Assembly: GCA_013397695.1 (NCBI GenBank)
Contig: VYZI01000324.1
Coordinates: forward strand, 761,940-825,939
Length of the DNA: 64,000 nucleotides
Direction of reading: 5' to 3'
Source: Centropus unirufus
Lineage: Eukaryota > Chordata > Aves > Cuculiformes > Centropidae
Made by a program: the position numbers and the translations under genes. The notes under the pieces are model-generated. The model was not told the DNA's origin, ran no database searches, and was given only the letters and a program-made list of their open reading frames with translations. The first letter of the stretch is position 1; every line of letters starts with the position of its first letter. Below, piece after piece: positions 46,644 to 59,030 of the stretch.

Positions 46644-48156
46644 TGGTTACAGGTCCCCTCTCCATCCTTTTTTTTACTGGGGCAAGTAGTTTGGGTTTAG
46701 TTTGGGGGAGGAAAGGCACAAGTTATTTTTTGCCCTGTTGTTAGCTGGCTTCTGCTCCGACAGCTACAGACACCCACGGAGTCAGCATCCGCTCGGCTCC
46801 CACCTGGCTGGCCCCTTTCCTGCCTGGATGCCATAAAAACACATAAACCCCCAAATATTCTAGTTTTATTTTTTCCCTTCCCTCCATCCCTGGAAGGCCC
46901 ACACTAACTTACACAAATCAGTGGGTTTAAGTGACAGCACTTTTGCTTTCTCTGCCGCAATAAAAAGGAAGGAAGAACACCAAAAATATACGACATATTG
47001 GCAGAATTGTTTCTAGTTAGAAGGTTTTTCAAAGTTGTCTAAGTGTCAGCAGCTCTTCTTATAGCCTGAATTTATTTGGCATGGTGTCACAGTTATCTCT
47101 GTTAAACAAGTCCTCATATGCACCTTTCAGAGCTTAAGAACACCTGAGGGAAAATGTATTAGGATCTCTGCTTTCAATCTTGCTGTAATTTCTGCCTTAC
47201 CAAGGGGAGAAAAAAAGAAAAAAGAAACGTGATGCTCCTGCTGGGGACTATTTTATATATTTATTTATTTTCCCTTTAATCCAAAGTGACTTTTGCATTA
47301 GGAAAAGGTGCTCTGGCTGGCAGCCCCTTGGAGGTTTGTGGCTGGTGGCCATAGATGTGCCAGGCAGCGTGAGATGCCTTCGAGCCACAGCCCTGCAGTC
47401 CCTGAGCGATGCAGACACCCTCGGTGAACCAAATCCTTTGGTTTTTTTCCCTGTAATAATGCCATCTTTGCACGTTCACCCATCAGAAGGAATTACAAGG
47501 ATAATAACTTCAGATGCTCCTGAAACTCTTGCCCAGGGAGCAGGCAGAAAAGAAACCAAAGCAAAAATATTCCTCAAGTTTTCTGCTGTTTATTAGTGAA
47601 ACAAAAGGAAGCAGAACATAAACCCATCCCTTGGGCAACTGGAGCTACACCTCTGCCCCTTTCATGTACCTCTAGGTTTCTTTACTCCCCCTTTGGCTAC
47701 AAAACTGCACATTGATCCTCAAAAAGTAAGGATTACGAAGCCCAGCTCACGCAGAGAGCGTCCTGGCTTGGTGTCACACCTCTCTCAGCCAAATCCACAG
47801 TGGATCTTTGTTTTCACGCCACTTGCAGCAGCATCAAGTTGAAAGGATCCATCGTACAAGTTGTAAAACAAAATCCAATTAAGCGACAGGGTTAGAAATC
47901 TAATTTTTAGAGAGGGGCATGTCAGGGGTGGGATGCTATTAAAAAAAAAAATTAGAGAAAACAATTTGGACTTCCCTGCCCCCCTTTCCTTTCATGCCTC
48001 AGGTGCACTGTGCAGCCTTCAGCCCCTCTCTTTAAAGGTTATTCCGTGTGAGGAAATTGAGCTGCAACAAAACATGTGTTGCCAAAGGATCCTTTGCAAT
48101 GCATTTCTTGGGAGGGTGCTCTGAAACTTATGCTATTGCTTGCAGAGGTAGAAATC
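46644..48156. other. Unique non-coding sequence
   Basis: Short T- and A-runs (46667-46675, 47940-47952). AT-rich around 46970-47275. No gene or older repeat recognised. Confidence 0.5.
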
Positions 48157-48371
48157 CTAGAATCCGAGTGGTTTGGGTTGGAAGAGACCCAGCTTTACTG
48201 GAGCCCTTTTCAGTACTGGAAGCTGCTATAAGTTTTTCCCCACATCTTTCTCTTCTCCAGGCTGAACAACCCCAACTCCCTCAGCCTGGCCTCGTTTGGG
48301 AGGTGCTCCAGCCTTTGCATCATCTCCATGGTCTCCTCTGGCCTCGCTCCAACACTTCCATGTCCTTCCCC
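48157..48371 (-). repeat. CR1 LINE with large internal deletion (copy 20)
   Basis: The 3' terminus (CTAGAATCCGAGTGGTTTGG, GTTGGAAGAGACCCAG) joins directly to TTTACTGGAGCCCTTTTCAG, which in other copies lies about 250-300 bp further in. It continues with CCAGGCTGAACAACCCC, GGTGCTCCAGCCTTTG and CCATGTCCTTCCCC. One insertion with an internal deletion is the simplest reading. Confidence 0.92.
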
Positions 48372-51300
48372 AGAGAGAGGTATTTTCTCCTTGCAGCAAG
48401 ATTCTGTGATAGGAAAGGCTGGGCTATCCAGACCTCAGCAGGTATCAGCCAGCAGCTGAGGGTTCTCTGGCTCTGCAGGACTTGTCCAAGGTCACAGTTT
48501 GGTATGGGGAAGTCTCGTGTGATGTGTGATGCAGACCCTTGAACCTGTCTAACTGCATGAGTCTTATGGGTTTGGAAGTTTGCATTGCTTGGGCATTGCC
48601 TGTCTGAAGGTTTTGCTGCTGGGACTGAGCTACCTTTGCTCAACAATGAGTTTTCATCCACTGGTGCCATTCCCGTCCTTTGCAAGCATCGCATGCACGG
48701 TGCCACTAATGACTAAACATTACTGGTATTATTTTTTACTCAAAAAGCTCTTCAAACAAACATTAAGCCATCTGTTTCTTGAGCAAACCCTTGAGGTTAT
48801 CTTTCGTCCTAACTTTCTGCTGTTATTGATAAAGTGTGACCGTTTGGAGTGGCTTCCCATTATCCTCCATCCCCTGGGAGACACGTCTAGCAGCAGGGAG
48901 AAGTGTTGCTCCAGCAAATGCTTGTGTAAATTCCCATAGCTGGTGTTTTTGAGGTGACTGTGGGTGGGTGGTATCTGTCCCCCGGGTGGGGGGATTATAA
49001 CTGAGCATCCTGTCCAGTTTCTGAGGTCTCTTTCTGCTTGGCAGACTGTGGATAAGCTCAGCCCCCTGAAGGTAGTTGTGCAGAGCATGTTTTTCTTGTC
49101 TGATTCAGCTGAGGACTTGAAGTGCTTGGAATCAGTGTGTGCTTACACATTTCCCTGACACCAGCCTTATTTTCATGCAATGATTAAAAAAAACCACAAA
49201 ACAACCCAAAAACCTCTTGGTGGGGAAGAGGAGAGTGCTGGTTCCCTGCAGGGGTTGGTCTGGAGTGGGTGGTTCATCAGCCGGGCAGGCAGCATCACTC
49301 GGTACCCACCAGCCAGGGCGGCAGAGACCAATTTCCCACACAGACTGCAGTGAGGGGAAAACTTGGGTGATGCTCTTCCAGCCAGGGCATCCCACAGGGA
49401 GCAATGAGGAGCTGGAGCCTCCCTGGGAGTTATGGGAAGACAATTTCCAGCAGATCTTTCTGCTGTCTCCCAACAGACACATCTGGAGTCAGAGCAGGTA
49501 GGAGCCTGGGAAAGCAGCTTGTACATGGAAGAGACACATAATTCCCATTTTTTTACTTTTGCTAAAGGAAATGACAGCAGAAAGGGCAGTGGAAAAGGGT
49601 AAGAAAGATTGACCTGAGCAGCAGAGTTCAGCCCCCGGATCAAATTTTCCCTGGGTTTGGAGATGTTTAGAGCTGTGGACAAGACCAGCAAGTGGAAGAG
49701 ACTTGAGGATGAGCATCCATGAAACATCATAAACTGGAGAGGGATCCACGATACGGAAAGCACAGCAGGCCTTGATGTTTACCTGCTGGGAAGAAAATGC
49801 CAGGTCCTGTTGGCTTTCTGCCTAGAAGAAGCTGCTCGGGGTCGTGTTGTTCTGCTTTGAATCTTCCACTACAATTAGTGCTTCACCTTAATAATTGCCC
49901 TCAGTTTAGTCGTTTGCGAAACACATGCTTTTATTAAAAATAAAAGGCACTCGGAGGGCTTCATGGCAGGCCAACCAGAAAGGAGATGAAGGCGAGGAAC
50001 ACACATGTTCTGCGGGATAAAGAGCTTGTTGTGGAGATGGGCAGCACTGGGGCAGCTCCAGGGCTCCCCCAGGACAGCTGTGCCACTGCCACCAGCTCCT
50101 ACAGGAAAGCCTTGGAGGGAGGCACCAAACCACAATTGTGCAAAAAGGAAAAGTGGCTCCACTGCCCCACGGCGGTGCCAAACCCCCCGCCAGCACTCGG
50201 GCACTTTGCCATTCATCTTCCGAGCTGCAGCAGAGACAGGAGCTTCCCTCCCTCTGTCTCGGGGTGCCAGGCTCGGTGGCGTTTGAAGTTTGGCTGCTGG
50301 CATCCCCCCAGCCTTATCCGCTGCACGGTTTAGAAATGAGCTAGAAGGGGAGCTTTGAGATAACTGCTCTGCTGTCCTGAAATGACCACACTCCTGGCTT
50401 TGTGTTGTGCTTACACGCTGCGTAAATGTATGTTCTTCTCTGTGTGCGGACACAGATACAAGCAGAGTTCATTGAGCTGATGGAGAGCCAAAGCAGCGGG
50501 GCTGGCTGCCCATCCCTTCTGGGCTTTTGGATGCCTGGGACTGGAAGGAAGGTCAGGAAATAACATCCCTTTCCCTCCCTTTGCTCCTCCACAGATCGAC
50601 AGAGTCCCCAAATCATAGTGTAGAAAGGAGACAGAGCTTGTTCACCCCGAATCATGCAGGAATGGGGCTGCCTGCAGCACCGTGCAGCAGGATCAGGAGA
50701 TGGAGGGGGGCAGCATTTCCTATGGGATGGTGTGAAGAACCCCAAGCCCTAAAAAAGAAAAGCTCTTAGTTACTGCAGGGCTGGGGGCACCCAAAGGATT
50801 CCAAGGCTCCTGTCTCCCTTGACATTAGCGTGGGTAGCACTGATATATTGCTTTGCCTTTCTTCTCCCTAAGCCTTCAGAGATGCATTCTGGCTCAGCAG
50901 TGGTCTCAGTCCTGTGGGTGATCAGTCTTCCAGGGAAAGAAGTTCTCACTTTGGCTGGTTTTTAGTTTAAAATCTTTGTCTCCTACCCCTAGAGAGCTGC
51001 GTGTGCCCTGGCTCAGATTTCAGCTCCACCAAGGCAGTGCACTTGGTCATAACAGGATAAAAAGAAAGTGATAATTGTAATCGATATGTCTTACATCTGT
51101 AGCACCCCCGGACGTGGAGTGTCACACTTATTAATTAATTCATGTCTGCAGCAGCCGGTGGCACTGCAAAGCTGTGTGTTGGGTGCCTATGAAAGGGGGC
51201 AGAGTGGAGCAGAAGAGACATGATCTTGGTGACAAGCCCCAGCATCCTGCCTGCTCCTTGGTCCCCTGGTACCTTGTTTGCTCAGGACTTCTGTCTCTGC

Positions 51301-52775
51301 TTTCCCTTCCCACCCTGTTGCCCCCATCCCTTCCCTGCTGCAGCTCGGGGTGGCTCAGCATCCCCGTCTCATGTTTCCCCCGTTGTACCTAATCTAATTT
51401 ATCCACAGCTTTCCTCATACTTGCAAAGCATAAAAATCTCTTCCAACTAAGAGCCTGCTTTCCATTCCAGGGATAGGTTCTATTCTTCACTGCACACATG
51501 CCTGCATATATTTGAACAAGTTTGATTCAGTGTAGCTGACACAAAAACCACTTAGTTGTTTCCCCTACATCATCCTAAGTTAATACTCCTGACAAGTACA
51601 GGAGGCTTTTCAGCAGTTTTTCTATTTCAGCTCCCTTTGCTCTCTGTTCTCGCCCTGATTCGCCCCTGCTGGAAAAAATCTCTCTGGGCTGAAGCAGCGG
51701 ATCGGACCCCAGCAATTTGTACCCAATATGCTTGAAATAAAAAAAATTGAATGGGTGTCCGTGGATGCACGAAGCAATGACCTGAGTCACTGAGCTGGAT
51801 TGCATTTCTGGGTATTTTCTGCACACTATGTGTTTTCAAAGGAAATGAAAAATAAGGGAACTGGAGACATCAGGATCATTCGTGCTCCCAGGTTAGGGCT
51901 AGCTTTGGTTTTATCATTACTTCTGGGTTGTTATGGAGTCAGCTTTCCTCCTTTCCTGGCTTTGAGGGGATTTTTCTTAGTCCTTTGGTGTGTTTGATTT
52001 GGTGTCTCGGTGGTAGAGAGGCTGGTCCTGAAGCACCGAACAAGGCATCAGGTCTGTGTAATCCTCCTGTGCAGGAGGTGTTTGTCCCAGCTGAGCCTTG
52101 AGCTCCTTCCAGCAGCAGCCCTGTGCCTCTTCCTCCTGCCCCCTAGCATCCCTGTGCCCATCCCCTGGGCATCCAGCAGCCCACGATGCAGACCTCATGC
52201 ACAGAGCAGAGAGGAGCAGGTCTCGCTCTCAGTTTTTGTGTGTGTCCCAGCAGCTCTGCTGCACCCAGGATCTCCTGAGCCACCCCAGCCGTGGAGCAAA
52301 CACTCTGCGACTCCATCCGTGAGCGCAGATTGCTTCCAGTGATGGATGTATTGCTTGGTAGGGACAATCAATTGGCAAAGCAACCCTGTCTGGAATTTAT
52401 TCAGGGTTGAAATAGGTTCCCCAGGCTCTAATTCTATTGATTCTCTCGGTGTAGGTTATTTTTACCATTATTTACGTGCTACTAGCATCTAGGGGACTAA
52501 CTCAGATCAGAGCTCTATTGTGTTAGATACTGCATGAAACAAGAACCGGCACCTCCTTCCAGTACAGGGCATTATAAATGAACAGGGAAGGCTGCACGAG
52601 AGGGCAGCCACCCTCTCCCGTCCCTCATTTGCATGATGAAGATAAGTGACGTGATGGGGTCACTTGATAAGCTGATATTAGTGCAGGAATTTGTGCTAAA
52701 TCTCTGCAGAGGTTGTGCATAGCCTCTCCTCGTCCAGTGTCTTGCCCTGATACCCAGCTTTGGCCCAAAATTTGA
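48372..52775. other. Long unique stretch
   Basis: About 4.4 kb without CR1. An ancient repeat relic lies at 48476-48560. 49186-49213 is an A-rich AACCCAAAA-type stretch. The rest is unique with frames of 60-196 codons lacking any recognisable domain. Confidence 0.5.
48476..48560 (+). repeat. Ancient SINE/LINE relic (MIR-like 3' part)
   Basis: GGACTTGTCCAAGGTCACAG matches the 'GACTTGCCCAAGGTCACA' signature of old MIR-like repeats, and CCCTTGAACCTGTCTAAC with GAGTCTTA fits the downstream 'TTGAACCCAGGTCTCCTGAGTC' style. Diverged; family not assignable by eye. Confidence 0.5.
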
Positions 52776-53034
52776 CCAATTAACAAGGGGTGGAAAGAGG
52801 AAATGGCTTCAAGCTGAGCTAGGGGAGGTTTAGATTGGATATTAGGAAAAAAATTACTTACTGCAAGCGTGGTGAAGCCCTGGACCAGGGTGCCTAGGGC
52901 AAGGGTTTGGAGTCTCTGCCCCTGGAGGGGTTTAAAGGGTGTGTAGATGCGGTCCTTTGTGACGTGGTGCGGCAGGGATGGTGGCGTTGGACCACAGGAG
53001 CTTAGAGGTCTTCTCCAACTTCAATGATTCTATA
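52776..53034 (+). repeat. CR1 LINE 3' fragment, second type (copy 21)
   Basis: GAGGAAATGGCTTCAAGCTG, GGGGAGGTTTAGATTGGATA, GGACCAGGGTGCCTAGGGC, GTGTAGATGCGG, GGAGCTTAGAGGTCTTCTCC and the end CAATGATTCTATAA. Complete 3' end with scattered changes. Confidence 0.94.
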
Positions 53035-53749
53035 AGAAAGAAGGAGTAGTTGCTTCTAGGGAAAGACTGCTTTGGTAACTGAACAGTCTCGAAGGAAAGA
53101 AGCCTTGGGGGAGAATAACTTGTAGCGCTAACTTTGCTAAAGAAATCTGTGCTCTGCTGGCTGCTGCACTAATTGTTTTACCCTTTTCCTGCATTCTACT
53201 ATTGTGATCGTGTTTTCATTCTGTGCATCTTTTGTGGCTTCTACTGAAAAGCTGGGGCCTTATCGCTCTCCTTTTCTTCGCGTCTCTAAATATTTATCCT
53301 ATAATTTTGTTCAACTGGTAAATGCTTCCACCTTTTCTATTCCCTATTGTTGTCTTTTAAGTTAATCTCCCAAAAAGTAACTGGGGAAAAGTGGTAGAAG
53401 TTACAGTTGGAGGAGAAGTTTTATGAGAGTGTGGCAAAACAAACTGTTATGTTAGAATTCTTCCTTTTAGTTAAATTTCAAACTAAAAATAGTTGCAACT
53501 TTGACATTTGTGTTTCTTAATTGCTTGTTTTCCGTATCTCCTGTAAGCAGGAGAAGACATCATAGCCTGAAATAGTAGCAAGGAAAGGTTGGGGCTGGGT
53601 GTTGTGACACATTTTCTGATCACAGCGAGGGATGGGAGGTGCCGACCCCCAACACACGGAGGAAGGAAGGACAAACTGGTCTAAGAAATCTTTTTTGATG
53701 TCTCTTAGAGCCTTAGTTTTTTTTGCTGGTGTTGATGAAATCATGTGTG
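53035..53749. other. Unique non-coding sequence
   Basis: AT-rich unique DNA. No repeat or gene recognised. Confidence 0.5.
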
Positions 53750-54340
53750 CCAACCATATCCTGGGCTGCATCAAACGGACCATTGCCAGCAGGGTGAAGT
53801 CTCCACTCTTGTGCAACCGTGCCTGGAGCCCTGCATTCAGTTCTGGAGTCCTCAGCACAGGGAGGACCTGGAGCTGTTGGAGTAAAGCCAGAGGAGGAAA
53901 CGGAGATGATCCCAGGGCTGGAGCAGCTCCTGTAGGAGGCCACGCTGAGAGTTGGGGTTGTTCAGCCTGGAGGAGGGAAGGCAAAACCCTAGAGCAGCTT
54001 CCAGTGCTGAAAGGGGCTCCAGGAAAGCTGGGGTGGGACTTTATACTGGGGTATGGAATGATGAGAGATGTGATAGAACAAGGGGGAATGGCTTAATTGA
54101 AAGGGGAAAGATTTAGATTACATAGTAGGAAGAAATTCTTTGTGATTGGGGTCGGGAGGTCTTGTCCCACGTTGCCCAGAGCAGTGGTGGCTGCCCCATC
54201 CCTGGAGGTGTCCAAGGCCAGGTTGGATGGGGCTTGGAGCCCCTGATGCAGTGGGAGGTGTCCCTGCCCATGGCAGGGGGTGGGACTGGATGGGATTTGA
54301 TGTCCCTCCCAACCCAAACCATTCTGTGATTCTGTGATTT
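53750..54340 (+). repeat. CR1 LINE 3' fragment, longest (copy 22)
   Basis: It reaches upstream to CCTGGGCTGCATCAAACGG, part of the more 5' CR1 region, though ~40 bp appear lost before TGGAGCCCTGCATTCAG. It continues with GGACCTGGAGCTGTTGGAG, GTTGGGGTTGTTCAGCCTGG, the GGGAAAGATTTAGATTACAT and GAAGAAATTCTTTGTGATTG modules, and the full tail to CCATTCTGTGATTCTGTG. Confidence 0.97.
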
Positions 54341-57189
54341 CTGACATTCAGGACGTGGTATTACCTGGAAGGCTGGGGAAGGAGCATTCAACATTTAAAT
54401 ATTGCATATATATATTCTCATAAGGGGAAATGCTTTTACTTTTTGTTGCCTACTTCAGATTACAATTTGGTGAAGATAATGAATATTTAACTTTCTTCTC
54501 TGAGGATCAGCAGGGCCATTCGCAGTGTACAGAGTCAAGCAGGTACTTAAGTATTTGGAGGAGCAGAGACCTAATTTATACTAAAAAAAATCAGCATGAA
54601 ATCCAGCCGACTGGGTCAGTTTAAGAGGTTTTACTGGAAGCCACGGCATGTGGATGAATATTCCTGCCCGGCACTGGGTTTGCTGGCTGGAGCTGCCCGC
54701 TTCATCACAGACCTGAGGGCCATCATTTCACACAGTCCTCCCTACCAGCCACTGCACAGCAAGAGCTTTCTCTGCTAAGGATGTAATTCCCCTGGGGCAG
54801 AACTGACTCAGTAAATGTAATGACAATGTAGGTGTTGCATGGTTAACTCCTGCACAGCCCACCCAGCTTCCCCTCTTTTTTACTCCCCTGGAAATAAATG
54901 CTACTTTGTCAGTGGGTAGGGAAAAAAAAAAAGAGAGAGAGGAAAATCTAGGGAAGGAATTGAAAGCAAATTGCCTGCTTCGTTCAAATAACATAGCTGA
55001 TTTAAATCAGGGAATGAACTCTCTTGAATTTCTGGGTTGTAATGAGGACAATGCAGACTTCTTGTTCCGAGTCTTTCAAGCAAGCCGTATCCAAAACGCT
55101 CAATAGAATTCAGCTCTGATCCTGCAATCGCTTACGCCCAGGCGAAACTGGGTGTCTTCACCGGAGACGCTAGACGGGGTTATTCATTGCGTTAAATGTG
55201 TGTTTAAGTCCTTGCAAGGCTGCAACTGTGCGTAGCCGGGGAATTAAGCATCCTGAGCTGGAAAAGGGGCGTTGGGGATGCCCAGTGCACTGCGTCGTTT
55301 CTCAGCTGCAGCCCAGACGTGGGGTGATGGGCTCCGGTTCGCTGTGCAGCGCTGCCTGCATTCGTGTGTTGGTTTAATTCCTGGCATTTTTCATATTTCC
55401 GCTGCTTATCTCATTTCAATGAGCTTCTCATTCCTTGCTGTTTGTTTAGTCGCAGAGCTGGACCCTACTCAATATTTGCCTTCCTGTTCCTACTATTTGT
55501 CCCTATTTCCATATGTTTAACATATATATTTGTTGCGATCTGCCCAGCAATCACAGTCCTTGCTGCTTCCCTTTCCTGGCTTAACCCAAGGAGCACCCTT
55601 GCAGAGGGAATCCTCCCTGGCTTTCCAAGGGCAGGATGCTCTGAGTGCAGCAGATGCTGGGTTCTCGTTGTAAACCAGAGCAGGAGATGCAGAAAAGATG
55701 TGAGTTCAGGTTTTTGTGTCTGAGCCAGAGAAAGGCTCCCATAAAAGCCCAATACTTTCTTTTTCTCCCTCCTGCATGTGAAAAGGTTTTTCACCAAGTC
55801 ACACAGGGCAGGCTGTTTTCCTCAGCTTCTCTCCAAGGACCTTGAACCTCTCTATAAACGGAATATCCTAGCTGCTCTAGAGAGAGGAGAACCAAAGCAC
55901 ACGGAGAGCCCCTGCAAGAGGGACCGGAGTGCTGGGGCTTGGCAGCGCGAGGTGTGTGCTGCCTGCTCTGCCTGTCCAGAGGAACAGGGCTGCAGGGCGT
56001 TCGGGTGCCCAGCAGTGGGTTATTCCCATTGCAACCCCAAATCTCTCCTTCTCCCCACGCTGCTGCACAGTGTGGAGGCAAGCAATAGCCCTCTCGCTGC
56101 CAGGGGCTTGGCTGCATGCTGCCGTGACTTTGAGAGTGCTGGAAAGCGGGAATAAAGATAAGGAAGAAAAGAATAGAGAGAAGAAAAGAAGATGCACTTC
56201 GTGAGGCGCAGGCTGGAATTGGAATACATTGTTTTGCTCCCTGGAAAAAAAAAACAACCTCACAGCCTATTGTTTCATATCAGGTTTCCTCTTGAGCAAG
56301 CAATTGTGAAGCCAACCTGTCCCACAAAATGAGCTGTCACTCCTGACGCCGAACAAACACTATTGATTGCAGCGTGGAAGGAGCCAGCCGCGTGCTGCTC
56401 GCCGCTGGGGGCTCTTGGCGGGGAGGTGGCTCCTGCTGCTGCACACTGGGACTTGGCCGCTGGATGATGCGCAGGCGATTGGCAGAGCTGCTGTGGCAGG
56501 GATGTTGGGCATCTTGGGAGGCTCCTCCACGGTGCATCAGCAGAGAGTGGCCACAATTTTGGAAACAGGACTTGTTTTTTTTGCTGTAAATTTGCTTTTT
56601 CCAGACATGTGGATTGCTTTTCTGGCATGTATTTCTTCTGTTGGGACGCCAGGACTCTCTCAAATCACTCCTGTGCTGCCTCTGTGACATCGTCCTCCCA
56701 AGCATCCCAGCACACTGGATTCCTTGAGGATCACAGTGTCTTCCTTCCTCCTTCCTCCCTCTTGACCTTCCACCAGCTTCGTGTTTTGCTCCAACGTGAG
56801 CTCTCGCTTGTTTTTATTATTTATTTGAGCTGGCAGCTCTCTGTTTTGCAGAGATCCCCCCTGCCTCATCCTGTCCTTCACAGTTCTACACTCAAGGCAT
56901 CTCTGCCTTTCACCCGTGCTGCTATAGCAACTGCTGGAGATGCTACAGCAAGGCCATCCTGGCCAGGGCCATCTGCTTGGGAGTGATACCCACTTCAGGC
57001 ATTTTTAGCACCAAGCAGGTAGCATTGCGTGTTACAAAGAGCAACCATTGTGGCTCTGGTGGAATATCACCACCCAGAGGGCTTCTCAGCTAATAAACCC
57101 CTTTGTAGCTAGAGAGAGGCACGTTTCTGCAGCTTGCTTGGCAATTGCAGGCAGTAGCCCTACGCTTAGTAGTCCCAAAAGCATTGCCT
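54341..57189. other. Unique non-coding sequence
   Basis: An A-run with GA repeats lies at 54918-54942. 55.3-55.6 kb is T-rich and produces a hydrophobic frame with no homology. 56.34-56.5 kb is a mildly CpG-richer patch, far short of a CpG island. No gene supported. Confidence 0.5.
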
Positions 57190-57400
57190 GTAACCATCCA
57201 TCATGTTTATACACTGCACTTCATCCCAAAGGATCCCAACACGCTTCACAGCAGACGTTGTGCAATGGGATCCATCATCCAGCGTTGAAGTGTGGCCAGA
57301 TCCTGCTGGGATGCGGAGCGCAGCAGCTGTCGAGCGTGGCTTTATGCCAATGGCTGTGGGGGGAGCTGATCCCACAGCCCCTGCAAAACAGTAGCAGAGG
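57190..57400 (+). repeat. Ancient SINE/LINE relic
   Basis: CACTTCATCCCAAAGGATCC followed by CAACACGCTTCACAGCAGAC matches the 'CCCAAAGGATCCCAAAGCGCTTTACA' type signature of an old repeat found across birds and other reptiles. Downstream, GAAGTGTGGCCAGATCCTG and CGCAGCAGCTGTCGAGC fit the same relic. Diverged; the 3' limit is uncertain. Confidence 0.55.
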
Positions 57401-57663
57401 CCTGGAGGGGAGGAAATCCACTTCCAGGTCAGGCTGGGGATCCCAACCTGCTCTATTTCTCATCCTCTCCTCCATCCCTGGGCTGCCTGAAGCCTGGCTT
57501 GAGCTCATCTCCCTGCTCAGGGGTAGCTGGGGCTGTGTCATGTCACTTGTCACCTCCACTGCAGGTCCTGGGCTTGGGGAAGTGCACTTGGAGAGAAGGG
57601 AGAAAGGAGGGAAACAACCAAGTACTTCTTGCAGCGCGGGCTTTGGCCCATGGTTCAAAAAAT

Positions 57664-58229
57664 CAGAATCATGGAATGGTTTGGGTTGGAAGGGACCTCA
57701 AAGCCCATTCAGTTCTACCCCCTGCCATGGGCAGGGACACCTCCCACTGCATCAGGGGCTCCAAGCCCCATCCAACCTGGCCTTGAACACCTCCAGGGAT
57801 GGGGCAGCCACCACTGCTCTGGGCAACCTGGGCCAGGGCCTCCCACCCTCACAGCAAAGCATTTCTGCCTAAGATCTCATCTCAGTCTCCCCTCTTGCAG
57901 CTGAAACCCATTCCTAATCTTGTCCCTGATCCAGAGCCCCTCCCCAGCTTTCCTGGAGCCACTTTCAGTACTGGAAGCTGCTCGAAGATCTCCTCTCAGC
58001 CTTCTCTTCTCCAGGCTGAACAGCCCCAACTCTCTCAGCCTGGCCTCGTCCAAGAGGTGCTCCAGCCCTTGGATCACAATTGTGTTCCTCTGGCCTCACT
58101 CAAACAGCTCCTCCTTGTGCTGAGCGCTCCAGAATTGAATGCAAGACTCCAGTTGAGGTCTCACCAGAGGAGAAGGACAGAACCCCTTCCCTCCCGGTTG
58201 CTCCCACTGCTTTGGATGCATCCCAGGTC
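57664..58229 (-). repeat. CR1 LINE 3' fragment, long (copy 23)
   Basis: AATCATGGAATGGTTTGGG, GGAAGGGACCTCAAAGCCC, the uninterrupted CACCTCC to CAACCTGGGCCAGGGCC tail, TAAGATCTCATCTCAGTCTC, CTTTCAGTACTGGAAGCTGC, CCAGGCTGAACAGCCCC, GAGGTGCTCCAGCCCTTGG, GAGGTCTCACCAGAGG, and TTTGGATGCATCCCAGG at the 5' limit. About 565 bp and little damaged. The 274-codon frame at 57048-57872 runs into it and is an artefact. Confidence 0.97.
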
Positions 58230-58877
58230 TGTGCTGGCTCCATGGGATCAGACGGGTTATGCAGTAACACACTGGCAATATCCCCTGTTAATGCACTCGA
58301 GTCCCCAGTGAGCACTGCAAACCCTGCCAGCCAGCTAATGAGCTGCACTCCTTGCATTATCCCCCATAATTGTCTTCATATTAACAGGAATAATCTGTTA
58401 GTGTTAACACTCTGGGCCAGGATTCGCACAGCTCCTCTCAGCATCCCAGCTGTGGATCCCAGCTCGGGGTGGAAGCAGGGATCCCCTGGCACCCTGCAAT
58501 GGCGCGAAGCTCCCCAGCTCCTCACCTGCCTGCAGCTCCTTCCAATGTGTGTTGCTCTTTCCAACCTGTAAATGGGATCATCTTTTAAAATATTTTGAAA
58601 TCCACTGACAAAAAAAGCTCTCTGTCAGAGGCAGAGATTATTGATGTTGTTATTATTGCATCTCCCATCTCCGCTGCAAAGGATGCCTGACCATGCTGAC
58701 AGCTGCTATTACGAAAGTTGCACAGCCAGTGTTTCTGGGGATGTAATTCTTTCTGAGCAAAGTTAAACACTAAAAGGGGTTATTTCACCAAGTAAAAGCG
58801 AGGGCTGTGAAAAAAGTTTCTCCGTAGCATGTGAATAGTAATCATTGTGTGTATTATCCTGAGAGAGACCCTTTATG
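58230..58877. other. Unique non-coding sequence
   Basis: AT-rich, enhancer-like composition at 58580-58760 (GAGATTATTGATGTTGTTAT and GCTGCTATTACGAAAG). No gene or recent repeat. Confidence 0.45.
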
Positions 58878-59030
58878 AGCATCTTCCATGCTCTTTACAG
58901 ACTCGGCAAACGCTGTTATCCCAATTCTGCAGCTGCAAAGGGGAAACTGAGTGCAACTTTCCAGGTGTTCAGGGCAAACAGGCAGAGAAATAGCATTTCT
59001 GTTCAAGGAGTTTCTCATGTTGCAGGGCTG
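58878..59030 (+). repeat. Ancient SINE/LINE relic (MIR-like)
   Basis: CTCTTTACAGACTCGGC, TTATCCCAATTCTGCAG, AAGGGGAAACTGAGTGCAAC and TTCAGGGCAAACAGGCAGAG reproduce, in order, the 'TTTACAGATGGGGAAACTGAGGC ... CCAAGGTCA ... GGCAGAG' layout of MIR-like amniote repeats. This is the clearest ancient relic in the window. Confidence 0.6.

Noticed and set aside
55364..55723. Hydrophobic frame suggesting a membrane protein
   Set aside because: T-rich composition explains the Phe/Leu/Ile content; no homology or gene context.
56340..56500. Possible CpG-island promoter
   Set aside because: The CpG enrichment is mild and short, with no adjoining exon-like sequence.
57048..57872. 274-codon frame on the + strand, the longest without N
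   Set aside because: TTG start; crosses an ancient relic and then the antisense tail of CR1 copy 23.
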